Source: Psychrobacter sp. FME6 (GTDB lineage: Bacteria > Pseudomonadota > Gammaproteobacteria > Pseudomonadales > Moraxellaceae). Taken from it: a stretch of DNA of 57,849 nucleotides. The notes under the pieces were generated by a model that did no database searches, was not told the origin of the DNA, and worked only from the letters and a program-made list of their open reading frames with translations. This document shows positions 47,148 to 55,642 of the stretch, piece after piece. Both the position numbers and the translations under genes were made by a program. Location: assembly GCF_014861365.1 (NCBI RefSeq), contig NZ_RRYW01000007.1:1-57849 (forward strand), in the 5' to 3' direction. Positions within the stretch are counted from its first letter, which is position 1. Each line of letters begins with the position of its first letter.

Positions 47148-47212
47148 GTATAGTTGAGTCACTTTAAAACTGATTCAGGTGCTACTGGAATAAGTTTTTT
47201 GCAGCCTTAGCT
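47148..47212. repeat. Half copy of the intergenic repeat, copy 10
   Basis: It has the left half only: GGTATAGTTGAGTCACTTTA, then GTGCTACTGGAATAAG and TTTTGCAGCC. The right arm is absent, so the element is truncated ahead of tsaC. Confidence 0.6.
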
Positions 47213-47279
47213 ATCCTAGTCTTTCTTTATCCTGTGTTATTATAAGCGCTTACACTTTATCTTTCTAAACATTCAAATT

Positions 47280-47909
47280 ATGAGCCAATCTGCACCATTC
47301 ATCACGGATTCCGTCATTCAAGCTGCTAAGTGGCTCAAAGAAGGGCAGCTGCTCGCTTATCCAACCGAAAGCGTCTGGGGTGTCGGTTGTGACGCTTATG
47401 ATAAAGAAGCAGTTCAGCGTATTTTAGCCATTAAACAGCGCCCACAAGCCAAAGGTATGATTGTTATTACCGATAGTGTAGAGCGGCTGGCACCTTTATT
47501 AGACCCGTTAAATGAGGCGCAACTCAAACCTATTCTAAAAAGCTGGCAGATAGATAGTGAGCATATAGATCTAAAATATAAGCAAGCCCATACGTGGTTG
47601 TTACCTATCCCGCAGATACTGACGACCATTATTCCTCCTTGGATAATGGGGCAGCACCAGACGATAGCCGTGAGAGTGATCGCTCATCCTATTATCCGTC
47701 AACTGTGTCAACAGCTAGTCAGTACTCAGAACCCATTCGGGTTGCTGATCTCGACGAGCTGTAATCCATCAAGTGAACCGCCTGCGATGACTTTTTCTGA
47801 AGCGTATTCTTATTTTGGCGAGCAAATCAGCTACTTGCAAGCTGAGACATTAGGCTATACCTTACCGAGCCAAATTCGTGACGCAACCACTGGTTTAATT
47901 GTTCGTTAG
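47280..47909 (+). CDS. tsaC: L-threonylcarbamoyladenylate synthase (YrdC/Sua5 family)
   Basis: TsaC makes threonylcarbamoyl-AMP for t6A37 tRNA modification. The 209 residues have the YrdC fold with AYPTESVWGVGCDAYDKEAV (about 21-40) and KQRPQAKGMIVI, then LLISTSCNPSSEPP. The dprA-tsaC order is common in gamma-proteobacteria. The Shine-Dalgarno is weak. It is followed directly by a perfect operator-like palindrome at 47941. Confidence 0.93.
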   Translation: MSQSAPFITDSVIQAAKWLKEGQLLAYPTESVWGVGCDAYDKEAVQRILAIKQRPQAKGMIVITDSVERLAPLLDPLNEAQLKPILKSWQIDSEHIDLKYKQAHTWLLPIPQILTTIIPPWIMGQHQTIAVRVIAHPIIRQLCQQLVSTQNPFGLLISTSCNPSSEPPAMTFSEAYSYFGEQISYLQAETLGYTLPSQIRDATTGLIVR

Positions 47910-47940
47910 AGCACAGCAATCCACTAAGCAATAAATATTA

Positions 47941-47974
47941 TTCTTTTATTTCTGTCTTGACAGAAATAAAAGAA
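47941..47974. promoter_or_regulatory. Operator palindrome A (regulator/desaturase pair)
   Basis: A perfect 16+2+16 inverted repeat is centred on TTTCTGTCTTGACAGAAA. The core TTTCTGTNNNNACAGAAA recurs at 48766-48783 in front of the desaturase. It includes a TTGACA. It may also work as the tsaC terminator (no T-tract follows). It is now separated from the regulator gene by a MITE. Confidence 0.75.
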
Positions 47975-47991
47975 TAGCGCAGTATGAATGA

Positions 47992-48156
47992 TTAGGGCGT
48001 GTCCTCATTTTAAAAATGGTGATAAAAATGAGTTAAATTGCAGTTAAACAAGGAAAATAGTGCAGATAATATCGGGATACTAGCCAACTATTTGACGATG
48101 TTTAGCCATTTTTAGCCCATTTAGGTATTATCGTTTAGATTGAGGACACGCCCTAA
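47992..48156. mobile_element. 165-bp MITE-like element
   Basis: The left end TTAGGGCGTGTCCTCA and right end TGAGGACACGCCCTAA are exact inverses (16 bp). There is no coding capacity. A TA pair abuts both ends, possibly the target duplication. It sits between operator A and the regulator gene start at 48196. Confidence 0.85.
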
Positions 48157-48195
48157 GATAACCAAATTATTCAAGATAGTGAGTAAATAATAATC

Positions 48196-48714
48196 ATGAA
48201 ACTAAATCCTGTGACCGAAAAATTTATCTTACATTGGGGCGAAATGGGCTCGCAGTGGGGGGTCAATCGCACCATGTCACAGATTCACGCGCTGTTATTT
48301 ATTATCGGTAAACCGCTAAATGCTGAAGAAATAACCGAAACACTTGGCGTTGCGCGCTCTAATGTTTCAAACAGTATTAAAGAACTACAGCACTGGGGAT
48401 TAGTACAAAAGATCTCGATATTGGGTGACCGTCGTGATCACTTTACGACCAATACCGACGTTTGGGAGTTGGCGCGTATCATCGTCGTTGAAAGGCAAAA
48501 ACGTGAACTGGAGCCAACGGTACAGTTTTTACAAGAGTTGATGGACAGCCCTGAGTTTGAGCATGAGAATAGTGAAGTCAAAGCACGCATTCGTGAGACG
48601 CAAGAATTCGTTGAGACCGTGACTACTTGGTCTTCTGAGATGCTTAGACTACCGACAAGCGCACTCAAAAAGGTATTGAAGTTGGGCGCTAGCATTAAAA
48701 AGGTCTTACGTTAG
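48196..48714 (+). CDS. GbsR/MarR-type transcriptional regulator
   Basis: This is a 172-residue winged-helix regulator. The HTH region is AEEITETLGVARSNVSNSIKELQHWGLVQK (about 39-68), followed by LGDRRDHF, characteristic of the GbsR subfamily. The C-terminal helices (about 80-140) would dimerise. The Shine-Dalgarno is weak. Matching TTTCTGTNNNNACAGAAA palindromes lie upstream of it and of the desaturase gene that follows 123 bp later, so it probably regulates both. Known GbsR proteins sense choline in osmoprotection; here the target suggests membrane-lipid control. Confidence 0.85.
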   Translation: MKLNPVTEKFILHWGEMGSQWGVNRTMSQIHALLFIIGKPLNAEEITETLGVARSNVSNSIKELQHWGLVQKISILGDRRDHFTTNTDVWELARIIVVERQKRELEPTVQFLQELMDSPEFEHENSEVKARIRETQEFVETVTTWSSEMLRLPTSALKKVLKLGASIKKVLR

Positions 48715-48763
48715 TGGTGCGTTAATAGTGCCATAGCTTATTTAAAAGAAAAAATTTATAAAT

Positions 48764-48787
48764 TTATTTCTGTTATGACAGAAATTT
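48764..48787. promoter_or_regulatory. Operator palindrome B
   Basis: The core TTTCTGTTATGACAGAAA is identical in both half-sites and spacing to operator A. It lies 50-75 bp upstream of the desaturase start, a usual repressor or activator position. Confidence 0.75.
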
Positions 48788-48837
48788 ATGTAACAGATTG
48801 AGGTTTTATTAGCTCTTTTCATAGTAATAACAAATGG

Positions 48838-49794
48838 ATGTGGCATATGAAAGCGAATAACACACAGGGTAATAAAAGCATAGCGATTAAAGATGCGATC
48901 AATGCAGTGCAGTGGCAAGACTTGCGCCAGCTAACTCGCGGTCAAATTGCCTATAATATTATTTTGCCTTATCCATTTTTATTGCTGTCATGGTGGTTTG
49001 CCAGTCAGTCTTGGTATGTACTAGCGTGCGGCGCGTCTTATTTATTCTTTGCCACGGCTTTTCGCCAAGCTCATGATGGCTATCATCATAGTTTGGGTAC
49101 AGGAAAACGTACGACGACTGCCATACTATTATTGCTTAGCGTGCTGTTGATGACCAGCTTGCACAGCATTCGAGCCACCCATATGGAGCATCATCGTGAC
49201 CCATTGGGCGACAATGACATTGAGGGCAGTCTGGCAAAAATGTCGTGGTGGCGAGCGATGTTAGGTGGTGTCACGTATCGACTAAATATCTATCGTCAAG
49301 GTTTACGTCTGAGCAGTCGCCGTAATCAGCGTATTGCGTATTTAGAGTTTGGTTTGATTGCTGTGGTCGTCTTGGTTGCTCTTGTATTGACCGCATTTAC
49401 TATTCCTGCTCTTGCTATGTTGGCGCAAATATTGATCTATCACCTACTGACCATGACATTGGCCAATGCCAGCGTCGGTATCATTGCGGTGTGGGGTGTG
49501 CATCATGATTGTGATGAGACCATCGCCCGCACCGAGCGTAATCCATTAGTCAACTTGCTGACCTTCAATTTACTCTATCATGTAGAGCACCATCTATTTC
49601 CTGCTGTGCCATCCAATCATTTACCGGAGCTTGCCAAGCGTTTAGATGCGGCAGCGCCACACCTGACCAAAGCGCACGTATTGCCAAACATGGCTACTGT
49701 CATGGAATTTATTAATAATCGTTGGAATAAATTAAAAGACAAATATCAAAATAATAACAATAGTGACTGTCCTATTCGTAAGCATTTTGCTTAG
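48838..49794 (+). CDS. Fatty acid desaturase
   Basis: This is a 318-residue membrane di-iron desaturase. Histidine boxes are HDGYHH (about 80), HMEHH (about 118-122) and HVEHH (about 246-250). Four or more hydrophobic segments flank them. It would introduce double bonds into acyl chains (substrate lipid or CoA not known), raising membrane fluidity in the cold. A second ATG, three codons later, has GGATG upstream and could be the start. Its own promoter carries operator B, shared with the adjacent GbsR-type regulator gene. Confidence 0.9.
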   Translation: MWHMKANNTQGNKSIAIKDAINAVQWQDLRQLTRGQIAYNIILPYPFLLLSWWFASQSWYVLACGASYLFFATAFRQAHDGYHHSLGTGKRTTTAILLLLSVLLMTSLHSIRATHMEHHRDPLGDNDIEGSLAKMSWWRAMLGGVTYRLNIYRQGLRLSSRRNQRIAYLEFGLIAVVVLVALVLTAFTIPALAMLAQILIYHLLTMTLANASVGIIAVWGVHHDCDETIARTERNPLVNLLTFNLLYHVEHHLFPAVPSNHLPELAKRLDAAAPHLTKAHVLPNMATVMEFINNRWNKLKDKYQNNNNSDCPIRKHFA

Positions 49795-49916
49795 AGTAAT
49801 AAGCAGAATAGACAAAGTCAAAATACTTATCCACTAACTATTCACAGTAACTTCATTAGCACTACCAATGCACTATTTATACTAAATAAACAGCTAATAT
49901 AAATAGGAGAAATATA

Positions 49917-50408
49917 ATGAATAATAGTTTGGATGCTTACCCTCATTTAACCGTGATGATTTTGTTTGCAGGTATTGGTAGCGTGGTTGGCGGATTGATT
50001 GCTGAGCTGGCTTTATTGTTTATCTTTCGAGAGGCCAGTTTTGCCCAAATTGGTTATCAGCCATTGTTATATGTTGGTTTGCTGGGTTTTATTCCTGCGT
50101 TATTAACGGGCATTATCATCGCCAGCCAAAAGCTATGGCGCGAGGATCATAAAAGTATACGCACGACTTTTTTGATTGGGTTTATAACCTCAGCTATTTA
50201 TATGGGTGCAATCGTCTTATATTTAGGCATCAACTCATGGATAGAAGTTGGTGTGCTGTTGGCTTTTATGGGTATCGTTGGTGTTTTTGGCGGCATTAAT
50301 TCAGCCATTGCTGGCTGTATAGCTTTACCAAAAGCATGTAAAAGTGGTTTTGATATCAGCGCTAAAAAAGTAGACGATGGTTATGATAGTTTAAGTTTTA
50401 CTAAATAA
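49917..50408 (+). CDS. Small four-helix membrane protein, family copy 1
   Basis: This is a 163-residue protein with about four transmembrane helices. It shares a layout with the genes at 51560, 52083 and 52701: a glycine-rich first helix (GIGSVVGGLIAELAL), a central GFIPALLTGIIIA motif, and a helix-4 end SAIAGCIALPKA. GGAG precedes the ATG. No named family is recognised. The tail after LPKA is longer than in the others. Confidence 0.7.
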   Translation: MNNSLDAYPHLTVMILFAGIGSVVGGLIAELALLFIFREASFAQIGYQPLLYVGLLGFIPALLTGIIIASQKLWREDHKSIRTTFLIGFITSAIYMGAIVLYLGINSWIEVGVLLAFMGIVGVFGGINSAIAGCIALPKACKSGFDISAKKVDDGYDSLSFTK

Positions 50409-50444
50409 TAAATATGATAGTTAATATCATACAGGGAGTAGGAT

Positions 50445-51440
50445 ATGAATATTTTAATCAGCGGTGGCTCAGGGTTTTTGGGTAGTGCCTTTAGTAAAGA
50501 GCTAATCAAGCGTTATCAGCAGGTGGGTAAGGAGCTACATATCACTTGGCTGACGCGTGATAGCAGTCAGACACATCCGAGCGATATCGAAATGATGACT
50601 TATGATGAGTTGGCTAATTCGGATAACAGCTTCTATGTGATTATGAATCTAGCGGGTGCAGGGATAGCGGACTCGCGTTGGAGCGATGCACGTAAAGAGC
50701 AATTGCTCGCCAGCCGTGTTAAGCCTACTGAGTCGCTATTGGCCTTTATTGCCCGTACCAATCATAAACCTAAGCTGCTGCTTAGCGGCTCAGCCATTGG
50801 TTGGTATGGCACCCAAGGTGATAAACCGTTGACCGAAAGCAGTGAATTTAAAACAGATTTTTCACACAAACTATGTGATGACTGGGAGCAGCTAGCATTG
50901 ACGGCAACCGAATATAGCGTGCCTGTAGCTATCGTCCGTACAGGTGTGGTTATCCATCCTGAGGGTGGTATGCTCGGCAAACTATTAACCCCATTTAAAA
51001 TGGGCGTCGGTGGGCAGTTGGGTGATGGCAAGCAAATCATGAGTTGGATAAGCCGCGAGGATTGGGTAGGGGCAGCGATATTTATTATTGAGCAGCATTT
51101 GGCTGGCAAGGGCGCTGATAATGGTATTAATACTGGGCAAACGACTAGCGCAACCACATATGATAATACTTTGCAGACCACTAATGATACAACAGCGGTC
51201 GTCTATAACCTCACGTCGCCCAATCCAGTGACCAACCATACCTTTACTAAAACACTGGGTGAATGGTTACACCGACCAACTTTTTTTACTTTACCTGAGT
51301 TTTTATTGAAGCTAATGTTTGGTGAGATGTCAACGCTACTGATTGATGGACAAAGGGTATTGCCACAAGCATTACAGAACGCAGGTTATGAGTTTAAACA
51401 GCCAACGTTTAAGCAAGCGTTAGAAGAGCAGGATTCTTAA
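50445..51440 (+). CDS. TIGR01777-family NAD-dependent epimerase/dehydratase
   Basis: This 331-residue extended SDR (SDR39U1/YfcH-like) has the dinucleotide-binding SGGSGFLGSAF (about 6-16), LAGAGIADSRWSDARKEQL, SGSAIGWYG and the SWISREDWVGA block. The C-terminal half has the DUF1731 segment ending in LPQALQNAGYEF. An insert of about 30 residues (223-250), Thr/Asn-rich, precedes the VYNLTSPNPV strand. The biological substrate of the family is unknown. It lies 36 bp after the first small membrane protein gene, with GGGAG at the ATG, and is probably co-transcribed. Confidence 0.9.
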   Translation: MNILISGGSGFLGSAFSKELIKRYQQVGKELHITWLTRDSSQTHPSDIEMMTYDELANSDNSFYVIMNLAGAGIADSRWSDARKEQLLASRVKPTESLLAFIARTNHKPKLLLSGSAIGWYGTQGDKPLTESSEFKTDFSHKLCDDWEQLALTATEYSVPVAIVRTGVVIHPEGGMLGKLLTPFKMGVGGQLGDGKQIMSWISREDWVGAAIFIIEQHLAGKGADNGINTGQTTSATTYDNTLQTTNDTTAVVYNLTSPNPVTNHTFTKTLGEWLHRPTFFTLPEFLLKLMFGEMSTLLIDGQRVLPQALQNAGYEFKQPTFKQALEEQDS

Positions 51441-51453
51441 ATTATTAAATGGA

Positions 51454-51469
51454 TGTTTCATGTGAAACA
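51454..51469. promoter_or_regulatory. parS-like site 11
   Basis: TGTTTCATGTGAAACA is intergenic after the epimerase gene. Confidence 0.75.
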
Positions 51470-51559
51470 AATGGATTGATACATTCTAGTTTTTTAAAAC
51501 TATAGTTTTTCATGGAACGTAACATTTAGTTCACCTCAGAGTATTAAGACGACAATAAT

Positions 51560-52051
51560 ATGGTTTCTAAAAGTAATAAATCTTCAAAATTAACGCTAGA
51601 AAAGCAAAGTAATATAAAGTCTTACCCTTGGTTAAGAATCCTTATAGGGTTTGGGTTGCTCGGTGGCTGGGTAGGAGCCACTATTGCAAGTCTGATATTA
51701 ACTCTATTTGTGGATCTTGGGACAGAATCATGGCTAGATTTTGATTTTCAGTTCTTTATAGAAAATATGTTTAGGGGCCTTGCTTTTAAAGTGATAGCCG
51801 GCCTACTACCAGCATTGATAACTGCAGGCATTGCCATTTATCTAAAACTGTATCTTAGAACGTTTAAAAACTGGCTTATATTAGGCTTACTTGGTTTTAT
51901 TGCAACTATTCCATTTGGCATAATTGCGTTGACGATGGCTGAGACAATAGATTTTGAGAAATTTTTATTTGCTGTGTTGGTGGGTCTATCTGGGTTATTT
52001 AGTGCTCTTATATTAGGCGGCTTAACCATTCCTAGGTCTCAAACAAAATAA
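51560..52051 (+). CDS. Small four-helix membrane protein, family copy 2
   Basis: This is a 163-residue protein. It has a basic N-terminus (KSNKSSKLTLEKQ), a glycine-rich first helix (GFGLLGGWVGATIASLIL), the central AGLLPALITAGIAIYLKLY and the end GLFSALILGGLTIPRSQ. It is paralogous to the genes at 49917, 52083 and 52701. The Shine-Dalgarno is weak. Function unknown. Confidence 0.7.
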   Translation: MVSKSNKSSKLTLEKQSNIKSYPWLRILIGFGLLGGWVGATIASLILTLFVDLGTESWLDFDFQFFIENMFRGLAFKVIAGLLPALITAGIAIYLKLYLRTFKNWLILGLLGFIATIPFGIIALTMAETIDFEKFLFAVLVGLSGLFSALILGGLTIPRSQTK

Positions 52052-52082
52052 GACTCCAGTTTTTAAAAAATTAGAAAACTCT

Positions 52083-52535
52083 ATGAATAAAACCAGATCC
52101 AACTATCCTAAAGGAAAAATTATAAACCAATATGCACAATTTGGAGGGGCACTAGGTGGAACATTTCTCTGGTTGACCATAGCAGTACCTGATGTCTTGT
52201 TTAATGATCATGATTTCGGTGCGCCCGAAGTACTGAATATTACTAACGTCTATCTCATCACTGTATTTAATATAGTTTGGCTACTAGGGTTTGCGCTGAT
52301 TTTCTATGTGGTCTTTGGATTTATATTAGGACTGTTACCTTCGTTATTTACAGGCTGGATTCTTGCGCAAGTAAATGCTTACCGTAATTATAAAGGCCTT
52401 CTTATATCTTTAATTACTGGTGGTTTTATGGGCTTTGCCTTTCTATCAGCGACAGAGCTACCTTTTATCATTCAGGTTTTGACTGGTGGTGTCAGCGCTT
52501 TAATCCTAGCATTATTTGCCCTACCTAAGGCATGA
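52083..52535 (+). CDS. Small four-helix membrane protein, family copy 3
   Basis: This is a 150-residue protein. The N-terminal NYPKGKIINQYAQFGGALGG is shared with copy 4. The central LGLLPSLFTGWILAQV and the end SALILALFALPKA match the family pattern. It starts 32 bp after copy 2. No catalytic residues are evident; the conserved G-L-[LI]-P-[AS]-L motif could kink a helix or form a packing interface. Confidence 0.7.
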   Translation: MNKTRSNYPKGKIINQYAQFGGALGGTFLWLTIAVPDVLFNDHDFGAPEVLNITNVYLITVFNIVWLLGFALIFYVVFGFILGLLPSLFTGWILAQVNAYRNYKGLLISLITGGFMGFAFLSATELPFIIQVLTGGVSALILALFALPKA

Positions 52536-52596
52536 ATGGGCAAGGCTAGATATCTACAACTACACATTTAGGTGTTAATGAGATAATAAGCGTTAA

Positions 52597-52704
52597 GGTT
52601 TTTTAACTGTGATGTTAGCTCTATCAGGGTTGTTTAGCACCACTGTAATAGGTGGTGTTACAGTTCCTAAGTTTCATGTGAAACCTAAATGGAGGTATGT
52701 ATGA
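52597..52704 (+). pseudogene. Remnant C-terminus of a further family copy
   Basis: A frame from just after a TAA at 52594-52596 reads GFLTVMLALSGLFS and then VIGGVTVPKFHVK, closely like the end of copy 2 (FLFAVLVGLSGLFS, LGGLTIPR). Only the last helix survives, and the frame runs over parS-like site 12 into the start region of copy 4. A deletion or recombination between paralogues would explain it. Confidence 0.65.
52670..52685. promoter_or_regulatory. parS-like site 12
   Basis: AGTTTCATGTGAAACC has a 14-bp core with one central mismatch. It lies within the pseudogene remnant, just ahead of copy 4. Confidence 0.65.
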
Positions 52705-53159
52705 GTGACATTGAGATCAGCGCTACAGCCACTGTAACCAACTATCCTAAAGGTAAGGTGATAGGAGTTTATGGATTGCTAGGTGGAGCGATAGGCGGTC
52801 TGATTGTCTTCTTATATATGATTGTGATGTTTGTAATTGACGGTAATATTTTCAGGCAAGAGTTAACAGATATTTTCAAAATGCTATTAGCTTCTATTGT
52901 AGGCGGATTCTTTTTTGGGTTAATACCCTCTCTTATCGCTGCATTAATTATCACTAAGTTTAAAATATACTTTGATTTAAAACTAGAAGAAATAGTACCG
53001 TTATTTTTCATTGGACTGTTTAGTGCTTTTATATATATAGTTTGGTTCACTGTAGATAAAGAATTTATGGATGCTGTAGTGGGGACTATCCTATTTTGCT
53101 GTGTTGGTGGAACTAGCGCAGTCATCACAGGATGGTTTGCACTTCCTAAACACAAATAA
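52701..53159 (+). CDS. Small four-helix membrane protein, family copy 4
   Basis: This is a 152-residue protein starting MSDIEISATATVTNYPKGK. GGAGG five bases before fixes the ATG at 52701; an in-frame ATG at 52689 overlaps that Shine-Dalgarno. The glycine-rich first helix (GLLGGAIGGLIVFLY), central FGLIPSLIAALIITKF and end SAVITGWFALPKHK match copies 1-3. It is AT-rich. Function unknown. Confidence 0.7.
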   Translation: MSDIEISATATVTNYPKGKVIGVYGLLGGAIGGLIVFLYMIVMFVIDGNIFRQELTDIFKMLLASIVGGFFFGLIPSLIAALIITKFKIYFDLKLEEIVPLFFIGLFSAFIYIVWFTVDKEFMDAVVGTILFCCVGGTSAVITGWFALPKHK

Positions 53160-53268
53160 AATTAATAGATTTTCATTGATGAAGTTTTTGTGAAAAAAAA
53201 GATGATACGCTTAAAGTGTCAGTTTTTTGACGTAAGATAGCGTTATCTTTATTTGACTAGATCTACTT

Positions 53269-54342
53269 ATGTGGTTTTTTATCGTTTTTACGCAGTTGCT
53301 CGCTGTTATGACCAGCGTTCTTCTCTGGTGGCTAATAACGCCAAAAACTACTGCTGCTAAAGTTGCGCTGATATCTATTGTCTTTATTATTAATAATATC
53401 GCTCTCCTTTATGGCTTGAGTGAGTTTTGGTACGAGCGTTTTCACGTCTATTTGGTTATCAGTATTTTGCAAGGTTTTATGTTTTATGCCGCTTTAATAA
53501 CGGCTGTGCTTGCAGGGGTTTATGCTCTAATACTTAAACAAAAGCCACGACCAATAACCACTCGTGCGTTTGCAACTGTGGTTTATATCAGTATCGTGAG
53601 CCTCGCTATATTTAATGCCTACTCACCCGAGGTACATCGATTGACGGTTACGACAACCAAACCTCTCGATAAGCCAATGGAGATCGCATTGGTTTCTGAT
53701 ACGCATCTGGGCAGATGGTTTGGTAATCGGCAGATAAAGAAAATGGTGAGCCTCATCGATGCGCAACACCCTGATGTAGTTGTCATTGCTGGTGATATTA
53801 TGAATGACACTACTATTGCTTACGATAATACCAATATGCATGAGCAGTTATCACAACTAAAGGCACCGCTTGGCGTTTATGCGACGTTGGGTAATCATGA
53901 CTATCTAGGCTATGATGAGCAAATAGCACAGGCTATTGAGGCTACTGGTATCAAAGCACTTGATAATGAGAGTGTGTTATTAAACGATGCAGTATGGTTG
54001 ATTGGGCGCTCGGACGATGTGGATCTAACCAGACTGTCAGCGGATGAGTTACTAACTCAAGTGGATGCCGATAAGCCTGTGGTGTTTTTAGAGCATCGCC
54101 CTTCGATGATGGATGAAGTCAGTGCTTTACCAGTGGATTTGCATCTATCAGGACATACTCATGGTGGGCAGATATTTCCATTAACAATATTAATGGACTG
54201 GTTCTCACCATTAAATTATGGTGCCAAAAAAATAGCCGATACACAGTTTTTAGTTACCTCAGGCTATGGTATCGGTGCAGTGCCCTTTAGATTAGGTACG
54301 CGATCTGAGGTTTGGATGATTACCCTACAGTCGGCAAAATAG
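53269..54342 (+). CDS. Membrane-anchored metallophosphoesterase, paralogue 1
   Basis: This 357-residue protein has about four N-terminal helices (1-125), then a calcineurin-like phosphoesterase domain. Metal motifs seen are SDTHLGRWFGN (Asp, His), VVIAGDIMND (Asp), LGNHDYLG (Asn, His), HLSGHTHGGQIFP (His, His). This YkuE/YaeI-like group often acts on lipid-linked phosphates; YkuE itself is a phosphodiesterase. The catalytic domain probably faces the periplasm. It has a 58-bp gap to its paralogue. Confidence 0.88.
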   Translation: MWFFIVFTQLLAVMTSVLLWWLITPKTTAAKVALISIVFIINNIALLYGLSEFWYERFHVYLVISILQGFMFYAALITAVLAGVYALILKQKPRPITTRAFATVVYISIVSLAIFNAYSPEVHRLTVTTTKPLDKPMEIALVSDTHLGRWFGNRQIKKMVSLIDAQHPDVVVIAGDIMNDTTIAYDNTNMHEQLSQLKAPLGVYATLGNHDYLGYDEQIAQAIEATGIKALDNESVLLNDAVWLIGRSDDVDLTRLSADELLTQVDADKPVVFLEHRPSMMDEVSALPVDLHLSGHTHGGQIFPLTILMDWFSPLNYGAKKIADTQFLVTSGYGIGAVPFRLGTRSEVWMITLQSAK

Positions 54343-54399
54343 CTCTACATAATTTACGCTGTAAATCTCTATCGGCACGCCAATCTGCTAGGAAACCTC

Positions 54400-55554
54400 A
54401 TGCGTTACGCATTTATTATCACCATTATTGTGCTGTTGCAGCTTTTTAGTTTAGGAGCGGTACTCAGCTTACAGTGGTGGTTACAGCCTTGGATTGTTTC
54501 AATTACTATACCGCTATCACCGGCTATGGTGTGGGTAGTGGTTTTTGCCATTACCAATAGCCTGTTGCTGTTGAGCGTCAGCAAAATATTTTCTAATAGC
54601 TATCGCTGGATAAGTGCTTGGATGTTAGTGATGCACTTTATAATGCTCACCGCTTTATCGACCAGTTTACTATATGGCAGCTATTGGCTCTTAAATAGCT
54701 GGTTCGGTATTACGCTTATTGATGGAGAAATACTTACTATTGGATTACGCATTTTTGCTCTAGTTTTCTTTGTAGCGTTGTTTGTTTACGCCTTATATAG
54801 CGCTTATGTGCCGGTTGTGCGTAAGTTAGCTATTAGTATTGATAAGCCTATGGCTAAGCCATTACGCATTGCTGTAGCCAGTGATTTACATTTGGGCAGA
54901 TTGTTTGGTAATAGTGCGATAGATAGGCTACGCCGTTTAGTGGTAAAAAATAAAGCCGACATACTGCTGATGCCGGGCGATATCATGGATGACAATACGC
55001 AAGCATTTGCTGATCATAAGATGGCAGGAAACTTGGCTGAGTTATGTAAAATCTTGCCATATGGCGTCTATGCGACTTTAGGCAATCATGATTTATATGG
55101 ACACGAGCAGCCGATTAGTGAAGCGCTGTGCAATGCAGGCGTGCAACTGTTAAATGATGAGGTGAAATGTCTCATGCACCAAGGACAAGCACTTTGGTTA
55201 GTAGGACGTTTTGATAATCATAAACGTCAACGTGTGGCGACCACTGAACTGATGGCGCGCGTCGATAGTACCAAACCTATTATTATGCTCGATCATAGAC
55301 CTAGCGATATTGCTGAGCATAGTCAGCTACCGATTGATTTACAGGTTTCAGGACATACTCATAACGGACAGATATTTCCAGCCAACTTTATCGTCCATGC
55401 TATCAATCGCTTGGGCTATGGTTATGAAGCCATTGGCAAAGGACACTTTGTCGTCTCATCAGGTTATGGTTTTTGGGGTATTCCGTTTCGACTGGGCTCG
55501 CGCTCAGAGATGTGGCTAATCACTTTGAGTGGTAAGAGTGAAGGTAATATTTAA
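54400..55554 (+). CDS. Membrane-anchored metallophosphoesterase, paralogue 2
   Basis: This 384-residue protein has the same layout as the gene at 53269. N-terminal helices extend to about residue 140, then SDLHLGRLFGN, LLMPGDIMDD, LGNHDLYG and QVSGHTHNGQIFP bind the two metals. AGGAA precedes the ATG. The pair arose by tandem duplication: the histidine-motif DNA is nearly identical around 54139 and 55349. Divergence of the helices suggests different partners or substrates. Confidence 0.88.
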   Translation: MRYAFIITIIVLLQLFSLGAVLSLQWWLQPWIVSITIPLSPAMVWVVVFAITNSLLLLSVSKIFSNSYRWISAWMLVMHFIMLTALSTSLLYGSYWLLNSWFGITLIDGEILTIGLRIFALVFFVALFVYALYSAYVPVVRKLAISIDKPMAKPLRIAVASDLHLGRLFGNSAIDRLRRLVVKNKADILLMPGDIMDDNTQAFADHKMAGNLAELCKILPYGVYATLGNHDLYGHEQPISEALCNAGVQLLNDEVKCLMHQGQALWLVGRFDNHKRQRVATTELMARVDSTKPIIMLDHRPSDIAEHSQLPIDLQVSGHTHNGQIFPANFIVHAINRLGYGYEAIGKGHFVVSSGYGFWGIPFRLGSRSEMWLITLSGKSEGNI

Positions 55555-55642
55555 GAAAATAACGTTTGAGAAAGTAACGTTTAAATAGCACCATTCTGTA
55601 ATATAAATAAACCAGCACTCTCTTATATAACTGTATTAATAA

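Noticed and set aside
50762..51181. 139-residue minus-strand reading frame inside the epimerase gene
   Set aside because: No ribosome site, no family resemblance, composition mirrors the sense gene; a shadow frame.
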